Below, piece after piece: positions 58,120 to 64,000 of a stretch of DNA of 64,000 nt. Made by a program: the position numbers and the translations under genes. This stretch comes from Fictibacillus phosphorivorans (GTDB lineage: Bacteria; Bacillota; Bacilli; Bacillales; Fictibacillaceae). The stretch lies in assembly GCF_001619875.1 (NCBI RefSeq), contig NZ_LRFC01000038.1, forward strand, positions 310,001-374,000, in the 5' to 3' direction. The first letter of the stretch is position 1. Each line of letters opens with the position of its first letter. Under the pieces are notes generated by a model. It ran no database searches. It was given only the letters and a program-made list of their open reading frames with translations, and was not told where the DNA came from.

Positions 58120-59541
58120 CTATCTTGTTAGTGCATTATAGATGTTTGCTTCCCCAGATCCGTAAATAGGATCTTGTCCTTTTTTACCTAAATCTACTGC
58201 TGTCTGTTTAAGAGCAGCTTGTACTTGAGCAGGGGAGTACTCAGGGTGTTCAGATTTAATAACAGCTGCGATTCCAGCTACTTTAGGTGCGGCCATGCTT
58301 GTTCCGTGTAACAATGCATAACCTCTTAGGTTACTGGTCACATTTGGTGCCAAATATGTTGGCCAAGTCGATAAGGTACGATACATATAATCACGTTTGT
58401 CTAAATAGTTTCCTTTAGGATCTTGACGATACAAACTATCATATAAAGGACCGTTATCACCACCAGGGCCTGCTACATCAATCGAACTACCATAGTTTGA
58501 ATAGAACGCAATAGAGTCTGTGGACCACTTATTAGAAGATGATACTGTTACGACCCCTGGAAGCTGTGCTGGAACGACACGTGATGGTCCCTTAATATCA
58601 AGACCATAAGTAGTTTTCCAATAAGCTTGCATATCATGCAGGCTGTTTAAATTGCGAGAATCGTTTCCTGCAGAGACCACAACGGTTACCCCTTTTTGTG
58701 TTGCGTACTGAACTGCACGGTGGTAAGCGACCATAGAAGCTGAATCACCTTTTTCGCCTAGGTTATGTGCCATCCAGCGCCATCCGCCGATACTCATATT
58801 AATGACTTCCACTCCATCGTTTGCAGCTGCTACTATTGCATCCGTAATCCACGATTGCTGAGCACCCCCAGTTGCCCCAAAAACCCGATAAGCTCGTACT
58901 TTTAGTTCTGGACCAACCCCAAGAACTTTACCATTTGCGGCAATAGACCCCGCAACATGTGTTCCATGCCCGTTCATATCCCATGCGTCTTTTGTACCTG
59001 GTACGAACGTTTTACTTCCAGCTAAATCGGCATTTGCTTTTAAGTCTGGATGATTAAAATCCAAACCAGTATCGATAACGCCAACGACCGTTTCATGGTT
59101 CCCAGAGTTAAGCTCATGGGATTTGAAATTATTTGTAATCCTTTTTACATCCCACTGGTAATCATGATAGTTTTGCTCAGGATCGTTCCAGTCGGGCTGA
59201 GGTATGGATGTAATGGGTTGTCCGTCTGCAGGATTGACCTCATCTTCTAAGTAAACAGAGAGTTCTTTGTCTGCAGCGTATAAATTTGTATCTTTCTTTA
59301 TATCTGTTAAGAAATTAGGATCAGATGAACGAGCTTCTACTATACCGATCTCTTCAATGACACGTTCGATAGATCCACCAGCAAGTTTTATTTTAGTTTC
59401 AACGTCTGATGGGACCTTACCTTTGTAAGCTAATAGATAATAGGAACTGCTTTCTTCTGCTTTTGCAGGCTGGGAGCTCAATCCTGTAAAAAGTGAGAGT
59501 GATAGAACTGAACACATGGAAAGTACTGCTAACTTCTTCAT
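58120..59541 (-). CDS. Secreted subtilisin-family (S8) peptidase
   Basis: A 473-aa secreted serine protease. Residues 1-28 are a signal peptide ending AKA. Residues of about 33-100 are an inhibitor I9-like propeptide (YYLLAYKGKVPSDVETKIKL). The catalytic domain has Asp157 (GVIDTGLD), His192 (GHGTHVAG) and Ser415 (HGTSMAAPK), with oxyanion Asn in VSAGNDSRN. It is close to the lantibiotic-leader-peptidase/epidermin-type subtilases, but no lantibiotic genes are near. I use ATG 59541 (AAGGAG 9 nt upstream); the ATG two codons earlier (59547) is too close to the SD. An inverted repeat lies in its promoter region. Confidence 0.9.
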   Translation of the reverse strand: MKKLAVLSMCSVLSLSLFTGLSSQPAKAEESSSYYLLAYKGKVPSDVETKIKLAGGSIERVIEEIGIVEARSSDPNFLTDIKKDTNLYAADKELSVYLEDEVNPADGQPITSIPQPDWNDPEQNYHDYQWDVKRITNNFKSHELNSGNHETVVGVIDTGLDFNHPDLKANADLAGSKTFVPGTKDAWDMNGHGTHVAGSIAANGKVLGVGPELKVRAYRVFGATGGAQQSWITDAIVAAANDGVEVINMSIGGWRWMAHNLGEKGDSASMVAYHRAVQYATQKGVTVVVSAGNDSRNLNSLHDMQAYWKTTYGLDIKGPSRVVPAQLPGVVTVSSSNKWSTDSIAFYSNYGSSIDVAGPGGDNGPLYDSLYRQDPKGNYLDKRDYMYRTLSTWPTYLAPNVTSNLRGYALLHGTSMAAPKVAGIAAVIKSEHPEYSPAQVQAALKQTAVDLGKKGQDPIYGSGEANIYNALTR

Positions 59542-59848
59542 GATCATTTCTCCTTTTTATGTATAATATGTAGATTAATAGAATCTACTAATACTTGCTA
59601 GATAAAAATAACATAGTACGTGATGAAAATATTGTCGTTTTATTGCAGCATAGTATAAAAATTGTTCGACATAGGGTTGGATTAATACTAGAGTTGTGTC
59701 GCCTTTTCAGTAAGGTCCTTTACTTAGAATGCTGGTCAAGGGATGAGTGAGCATTTCCTTTAGCACTCTCTGTATTAAATAGTGTCATATCCATAAGAAA
59801 GGAGCTAACTCAAAAACAAAAATGAGTCAGCTCCAATTTTAATATCAT
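59542..59848. other. Intergenic region between subtilase and ZorB-like gene
   Basis: TAGATT/AATCTA inverted repeat at 59571-59587 near the minus-strand -10-like TATTAT of the subtilase promoter. A terminator of the motor operon is at 59801-59834. Nothing else is recognised. Confidence 0.5.
59798..59836 (-). terminator. Terminator of the ZorAB-like operon
   Basis: GGAGCTAACTCA / TGAGTCAGCTCC (one mismatch) 3' of the ZorB-like gene on the minus strand. Confidence 0.8.
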
Positions 59849-60544
59849 CTACTGCTCCACAATCTCCTTCAGCTTACTCTGCCACTTATCATCATCCAAA
59901 ATAATCTGAAACGAAATGCGGCGGTTCTTTTGCAGCGCTTCAGCTGAGTTTCCTTCTGCAATCGGCTTAAACTCGCTGTATCCTGTTGCCGCCAAGTATT
60001 GTGCGTACTCTTTTTTCGCGAGCTTCGGATTTGCTTTTCCAAGATAATCAACGACCGCTACCGCACGCTGGGTGGAGAGTGACCAGTTGTCGTACGGAAC
60101 GGAATCGGTATGTCCTTCAATTAAAATAATGTACAGATACTGACTCATGTCTTTTTCCTCGATAATGCTTGCGAGTGCGTCAGCGAGCGGGTCGAGTACC
60201 TGCTTTCCTTTGGCAGAAATCTCGGCACTTCCTGTATCAAAAAGGATGTTGCCTTCTACCGAAATCGTGTTGTTCGGTCCTCGAATGATCTTATCTTTTC
60301 CAACGTTTTCTTCCAGCTGTTTTTGAATTAAATCAGAGATGTGTTTCTTCACCTCTGCCACCTGACCGAGTTCGCGCTTGATCTGTGCCTGGTCATAGGC
60401 GTTGTAGATGCTCTGCACGTAGGCAAGGATCGCAATAAAGACCATGACGAGCACCATCATCGCCATCATATCGGTAAAACTCGGCCAGAAGATCTCTTTC
60501 GTTTCTTGGCTCTCATCGTTGTAGTAAGATTTGCGCGCCTTCAT
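59849..60544 (-). CDS. MotB/ZorB-like OmpA-domain stator protein
   Basis: A 231-aa membrane-anchored peptidoglycan-binding protein. It has one N-terminal helix (about 26-45) with the ion-translocating Asp25 (WPSFTDMMAMMVLVMVFIAI) just before or within it, a linker helix (about 46-85), then a C-terminal OmpA/MotB domain (about 95-230) with ISVEGNILFDTGSAEISAKG, IEGHTDSVPYDNWSLSTQRA and KNRRISFQIIL. Together with the preceding gene (minus strand) it forms a proton- or sodium-driven motor like MotAB, TolQR or Zorya ZorAB. ATG 60544 chosen (AGGAG 12 nt away); GTG 60553 overlaps the upstream stop. Confidence 0.82.
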   Translation of the reverse strand: MKARKSYYNDESQETKEIFWPSFTDMMAMMVLVMVFIAILAYVQSIYNAYDQAQIKRELGQVAEVKKHISDLIQKQLEENVGKDKIIRGPNNTISVEGNILFDTGSAEISAKGKQVLDPLADALASIIEEKDMSQYLYIILIEGHTDSVPYDNWSLSTQRAVAVVDYLGKANPKLAKKEYAQYLAATGYSEFKPIAEGNSAEALQKNRRISFQIILDDDKWQSKLKEIVEQ

Positions 60545-60549
60545 CCTGG

Positions 60550-62172
60550 TCACCGTCTCCTAAAACTTTGCGGTGAGACTTCTGGCATCCGCTCGTCATC
60601 GACATATTCCGTTGCCCGTGGACTGCGTGTTTCATAGACCACTTGATTCGACTGGTTCATGGCGGCTTGATAAATGCGCTGCATGAGGTGGTACATGTCT
60701 GAGAGCGTACGATTGTTGTCGGTGATGCTTCGTGTTAAGCCATGGTGGAGGTTTTCGAGTGTGCGTGCGAGTTCACGCATATCATCATCACGACTGTTTT
60801 GGTTTTGCGAATTGTTCATGATCGAAGCAAGCTGGCGGCTCTGACTATCCATAACGTTTCGTACTTGTTCTGTAAAATCACGTTTGATATGTTCGACAGC
60901 AGAATAAAAGCCTTTTTCAAGCTGTCCAACGCTTGACGCGAAGTCAGCTGCTGCCCGGCCGTATTCTCCTTGTTTTTCGGCGTACCGGTAGTGCCATTCG
61001 TCTTGCTTTTGGGCAAGTCGGTTTTCCAGTGCATCATGCTGGTTTTGATAATGCTGAAGCTGTTCTTGCATGCCGCGAAGCATGGATTGTGCGTGTTCTT
61101 CAGATCTGCGCTGCGCCTCTTGCAGCATTTTATCAGAGCGTTGGATAAGCTGCTCGAACTTCTGCTGCCCTTGTGTGTGCTTGTCGTTGCTCGTTTTAAG
61201 CTGTTGTTCAAAGGAAGAAATGTTTTTTGCGAGTGCATTGATGCTCGTATCGACCGTTTTTTGTATCGTACCGAGTTCTTTCGTCGTTTCGTTAAAACGC
61301 TGACCGAACTGATCGAGCTGTGTAGTGGAGGCGGCGAACCGTTCTGAGTGCTCGCGCTGGGCTTCGAATATCCCGTTCACGTCTTCCATCGCTTTTTGAA
61401 GACCTGCCGTAAAATTAACCATTTGAGACGCAAACTCGCCAAGTGTTTTATCGAATGAAGATTCAACTCTTGCAGCAAGGCGGTCAAGCAGACGTTCAAC
61501 CGAGTCCTGCGGCTTGTCGTTGATCAGGTCACTGTTGACGTTATGATCAAGATACACTTCACAATCGGCTAAAAGCTTATTTTGCATGTACGAAAGGGAC
61601 GTACCTTGCGAGAAAAAACCAGACTGGATTAGGTTTAGAAAGAGTGCGGCGCCAATACCCGCGATACTTGTAAAAAAGGCAACACTCATTCCTTCAAAAG
61701 GTGCGGTGAGTGATGAGATGATCGAGTTAAGTGTGAGGTTGGAATCTGCTGGTTGAGTGCCGAGCGTCATGAGCGTGTCTTGCATTGATAATAGCGAGAG
61801 CGTTAGTCCGATGAAGGTTCCGAGTACACCGAGAATGATGGTGAAGGATGGAAGCTGGTTAAGCAGTTTTTGTATATTTCCGACGGGTGCTCTAAAGATG
61901 CCAAGCAGCGGAATGCGTTCGTTGTATAGGTGCTTTTCAATAAGTGCCTGTGTGTTGAGCTGAGGCACACCGGCTAGGTGAAATTGCCTGTAGTCTGATG
62001 TGACGCGCTGCAGCCAGTGGGAGAAAGGCTGCTGATCTTTGTTGTTCTCGATCTGCTGCAGCTCTTTCGTCCATTTGCGAAAGTGGAAAGCGGTTTGGGT
62101 ATACCCAACGATACCCATAAATACGAGAAACCCAATGACCCCGACGACGATTACAGTAAGTTGATCCATCAT
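60550..62172 (-). CDS. MotA/TolQ/ExbB-like channel protein with long coiled-coil tail (ZorA-like)
   Basis: A 540-aa protein. Three membrane helices (about 5-25, 108-130, 160-182) include the MotA/ExbB core LPSFTIILGVLGTFIGLTLS and SVAFFTSIAGIGAALFLNLI. About 300 residues rich in Gln, Glu and Lys follow, predicted as coiled coil (for example ELGTIQKTVDTSINALAKNI and MLQEAQRRSEEHAQSMLRGM). MotA proteins are far shorter; such a cytoplasmic tail is the hallmark of ZorA of the Zorya anti-phage system. It overlaps or abuts the ZorB-like gene. No ZorC, ZorD or ZorE gene is nearby. AGGGGTGGC before ATG 62172. Confidence 0.8.
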   Translation of the reverse strand: MMDQLTVIVVGVIGFLVFMGIVGYTQTAFHFRKWTKELQQIENNKDQQPFSHWLQRVTSDYRQFHLAGVPQLNTQALIEKHLYNERIPLLGIFRAPVGNIQKLLNQLPSFTIILGVLGTFIGLTLSLLSMQDTLMTLGTQPADSNLTLNSIISSLTAPFEGMSVAFFTSIAGIGAALFLNLIQSGFFSQGTSLSYMQNKLLADCEVYLDHNVNSDLINDKPQDSVERLLDRLAARVESSFDKTLGEFASQMVNFTAGLQKAMEDVNGIFEAQREHSERFAASTTQLDQFGQRFNETTKELGTIQKTVDTSINALAKNISSFEQQLKTSNDKHTQGQQKFEQLIQRSDKMLQEAQRRSEEHAQSMLRGMQEQLQHYQNQHDALENRLAQKQDEWHYRYAEKQGEYGRAAADFASSVGQLEKGFYSAVEHIKRDFTEQVRNVMDSQSRQLASIMNNSQNQNSRDDDMRELARTLENLHHGLTRSITDNNRTLSDMYHLMQRIYQAAMNQSNQVVYETRSPRATEYVDDERMPEVSPQSFRRR

Positions 62173-62261
62173 GCCACCCCTTAGATGTCTTGTCTGATTA
62201 TCCTTACTGATAGATATGTCCTAGGAGTGGGAAATATTTAGGGAAATGGGGTCTGGCCCCA

Positions 62262-62315
62262 AACAAATACAAAAACCCCTGTTTTGTCCACCTCAAATGG
62301 ACAAAACAGGGGTTT
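62262..62315 (-). terminator. Long terminator hairpin between DUF975 and the ZorA-like gene
   Basis: An 18-bp perfect stem (62273-62290 with 62298-62315) around a 7-nt loop, followed on the minus strand by TTTTTGTATTTG. It ends transcripts of the DUF975 gene. Confidence 0.9.
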
Positions 62316-62345
62316 GATTCAAAAACTTATTTGATTCTTCTAAGT

Positions 62346-62366
62346 TCTCAGCTCTCAGCTCTCAGC
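62346..62366. repeat. Three copies of TCTCAGC
   Basis: A 7-bp unit repeated three times in tandem just downstream (minus strand) of the DUF975 gene; simple-sequence expansion. Confidence 0.7.
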
Positions 62367-62400
62367 AGCCCCACTCGTCTTCGGGAAAGCGGAGTAGCTT

Positions 62401-62443
62401 CTTCTTGCTACGCCTCTTCTTGTTACGCCTCTTCTTGCTGTCT
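62401..62443. repeat. 15-bp tandem repeat spanning the DUF975 stop codon
   Basis: Three approximate copies of CTCTTCTTGYTACGC. Read on the minus strand each encodes Gln-Glu-Glu-Ala followed by a stop, so the 3' end of the gene has been duplicated; the first stop is used. Confidence 0.7.
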
Positions 62444-63081
62444 CACTAAGTTTTCGTAAAAAGCAGCATATGACGCAGTGATGTAAGGCGAAAGCCAAAG
62501 GAATCCGATTCCAAGAGTAAGTAAACATAGAATTCCCCAGCCGATGAAACTTAACTGTAAGACGAAAAATTTCCACTTATAACCGACCATGAGCTTACGG
62601 CTTTTTGTGATGGCCGCATTGATGCCGATTCCAGGGTGATCTTTTAACACAAAATACGTTTGGGAATAGGAAAATGCTTTTATGATACCAGGAATAACTA
62701 GAAGAAGTGTCCACAGAAACATGTACACCATCATCACTAAATAGGTTCCAAGTATCTTTAAGTATGTGCTGATCTCGGAAAACGCTTGTAGAAGACCTGA
62801 AAATTTAATTCTTTCACCTGTCCGGATCACGAATAAAAGGTCCATAAATAACCGATATATAATGGCAATAATACAAGGGTAATGAGGAACGTACTCGCTG
62901 CTGGCCCGTCGACATTGTCAGGCTTGTTTACCCATGTGTTAAAGCCGCCGCTTAAATTGATTTCTAAGATTAAAGGGATGAAGTAATAAACCGCAGCAAA
63001 AAGCAGTGTAAATAAAGCTGCAGTTCCCCATTGTCCTTTTAGCTGCTGCCTTGCCACTCGTTTGATTTCTTTATTTTTCAT
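62423..63081 (-). pseudogene. DUF975 family membrane protein gene, frameshifted
   Basis: The gene begins at ATG 63081 (AAGGTGA upstream): MKNKEIKRVARQQLKGQWGT, a first helix AALFTLLFAAVYYFIPLILE, and reaches PLYIGYLWTFYS before a TGA at 62827. The rest of the DUF975 protein continues in the next frame from 62845 (LLFVIRTGERIKFSGLLQAF, later GINAAITKSRKLMVGYKWKF and FLWLSPYITASYAAFYENLV). One extra T in the TTTT of this site would restore a protein of about 218 residues. This could be a true inactivating indel in a T run or a sequencing error. The function of DUF975 is unknown; members are integral membrane proteins. Confidence 0.8.
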
Positions 63082-63205
63082 GTTGGATTCACCTTTCTAG
63101 ATCTGTCCTCTTATTATACTACGATATGTTAGTGAGAAAGATGTTTTTTAGTGAGCGTTAATAGTAAAATAGAGGAAAGTAATTTAGAGAAAGTGAGGGG
63201 TTTGT

Positions 63206-63619
63206 GTGGTGAAATCGAAAAGCAAGGAGGCTGTTCTTCTTTTTGACGGTGTATGCAATCTCTGTAATACGAGCGTGCAGTTTATTCTAAAGCATGAGAA
63301 AACAAGTGCGCTGAAGTTTTCGGCCATACAATCTGAAGCAGGTCAACGGTTACTCTCTCAACACAAAATAGATCCTGTTCATACCAATTCCGTTATTTTA
63401 CTGATGGACGGAAAAGTGTACACCGAATCTGACGCTGTGTTCACAACCTCTCAGTTCTTACAATTTCCATTTAATCTTGGAAAAGCCCTGATGATCGTAC
63501 CAAAACGATTTCGAAATTTTTTATATAGAAAAGTAGCGAATAATCGCTATCGATGGTTTGGTAAAAAGGATAGCTGTATGATTCCAACACCCGAACTCAA
63601 AAATAGGTTTTTACAATAG
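63206..63619 (+). CDS. Thiol-disulfide oxidoreductase DCC family protein (YuxK-like)
   Basis: A protein of about 137 residues of the DUF393 (DCC) family. LLFDGVCNLCNTSVQFILKH carries the name-giving D-x-x-C-x-x-C, a thioredoxin-like active site. LKFSAIQSEAGQRLLSQHKI and VYTESDAVFTTSQFLQFPFN follow, then a basic C-terminal half (VPKRFRNFLYRKVANNRYRW). It should reduce or oxidise disulfides in the cytosol; the partner is unknown. The start is GTG 63206 or 63209 (GAGGGG upstream). Monocistronic. Confidence 0.88.
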   Translation: MVKSKSKEAVLLFDGVCNLCNTSVQFILKHEKTSALKFSAIQSEAGQRLLSQHKIDPVHTNSVILLMDGKVYTESDAVFTTSQFLQFPFNLGKALMIVPKRFRNFLYRKVANNRYRWFGKKDSCMIPTPELKNRFLQ

Positions 63620-63694
63620 TTTATAAGGCCAAATTTCATAAGACAAATTATCGCCTAATAGGATAAAGCAAAAGCCTAAAAGGGGATTTGTGCA

Positions 63695-64000
63695 ATGGGA
63701 CAAAAAGTGTTGTTCTTTGGTGACGCTGGGATCGATGATGCAGTCGCCTTAACATATGCCTATTTAAGCGATGATATAGATATTGTAGGAGTTGTAGCAG
63801 ATTATGGGAATGTGTCCAGGGTGCAGACAATTGCGAACGTACAATATCTTGCAAAAGTATTTAAATTCCCTAGTGGAGTGAGAATAATTGGCGGAGCGGA
63901 AAATCCCATGACAGGTGAACAGCCTATTTTTTATCCTGAAGTTCATGGAGTCTATGGATTAGGGCCAATAGAGCCAGGAACAAATGCCGGCGTGATCGAG
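63695..64000 (+). CDS. Inosine/uridine-preferring nucleoside hydrolase, 3' end outside window
   Basis: The first 102 codons of a nucleoside N-ribohydrolase running off the window. The calcium-binding Asp cluster near the N-terminus is FFGDAGIDDAVALTYAYL (D-x-G-x-D-D). IVGVVADYGNVSRVQTIANV (usual T-x-x-G-N-V) and VRIIGGAENPMTGEQPI (usual GAxxPL) follow. It should split purine or pyrimidine nucleosides into base and ribose for salvage. AAAGGGGATT precedes ATG 63695. Confidence 0.9.
   Translation, partial: MGQKVLFFGDAGIDDAVALTYAYLSDDIDIVGVVADYGNVSRVQTIANVQYLAKVFKFPSGVRIIGGAENPMTGEQPIFYPEVHGVYGLGPIEPGTNAGVIE

Noticed and set aside
58120-59541. Lantibiotic leader peptidase with a bacteriocin cluster
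   Set aside because: The subtilase resembles that group, but no precursor, LanM/LanB/C or immunity genes are seen nearby.
59849-62172. Complete Zorya defence system
   Set aside because: Only the ZorA/ZorB-like pair is present; no ZorC, ZorD or ZorE candidate occurs within about 4 kb on either side, where the genes are ordinary.

Overview
The window reads as chromosome of a low-to-medium GC, spore-former-type Firmicute of the Bacillaceae. Ribosome-binding sites are strong (AAGGAGG), TTG and GTG starts are frequent, intrinsic terminators are abundant, and there are CcpA-type cre sites, a TPP riboswitch, a YhfH-like zinc peptide and a mifM-yidC2-like pair. A Fictibacillus/Bacillus-like genus is my guess; nothing here fixes the species. 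There is no rRNA, tRNA, CRISPR array, transposase or phage gene. The cargo is metabolism, transport, regulation and secreted enzymes.

Layout. 1-5.7 kb: the end of a GNAT acetyltransferase, a tiny acidic lipoprotein, a 21-bp-periodic repeat array, and a very large secreted amylopullulanase behind two cre sites. 6-11.5 kb: a DUF1259 protein, a LysR regulator, an acyl-CoA thioesterase coupled to an unknown gene, a possible 43-aa gene, a HAD phosphatase and an alaR-alaT-like pair. 11.7-15.4 kb: a cell-surface unit made of a duplicated His-conserving helical protein with an MPKTG sorting signal, a class F sortase lipoprotein, an ECF sigma factor and its zinc-finger anti-sigma factor. 15.6-20.5 kb: topoisomerase III, then a PadR-DUF1048-ABC exporter unit with repeated operators. 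20.7-25.5 kb: a DinB-like protein, a decayed gene, a cupin, and a methyltransferase/VanRS-like two-component unit. That unit shares a TTAAG direct repeat with a downstream TVP38/DedA-like gene.

25.6-37.9 kb: a YjiH-like membrane protein, an acyltransferase, the thiamine-thiazole operon tenI-thiO-thiS-thiG-thiF under a TPP riboswitch, a MifM-like arrest-peptide gene directly before yidC2, two divergent EamA exporters and an ABC-2 exporter. 37.9-47 kb: a second 20/21-bp repeat array, the glyoxylate bypass genes (aceB-aceA), yhfH, an XRE-TPR regulator and a 1263-aa subtilisin-like protease. 47.2-55.7 kb: an M50-like protease, then a complete TAXI-type TRAP transporter cluster with an apparent sigma-54 promoter, an overlapping cre site, a sensor kinase and an NtrC-type activator. 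55.7-64 kb: an EmrE-like transporter, an AraC/GyrI regulator, a second secreted subtilase, a two-gene ZorA/ZorB-like motor without recognisable effectors, a frameshifted DUF975 gene, a DCC thioredoxin-like protein and the start of a nucleoside hydrolase.

The most notable systems are: (i) a MifM-like nascent-chain sensor whose last codons pair perfectly with the yidC2 ribosome-binding site; (ii) the self-contained sigma-54-controlled TAXI-TRAP unit with two binding proteins; (iii) the sortase-anchored protein in which four His residues recur at an exact 184-residue spacing, paired with an ECF/anti-sigma module; and (iv) the orphan ZorAB-like proton-channel pair.
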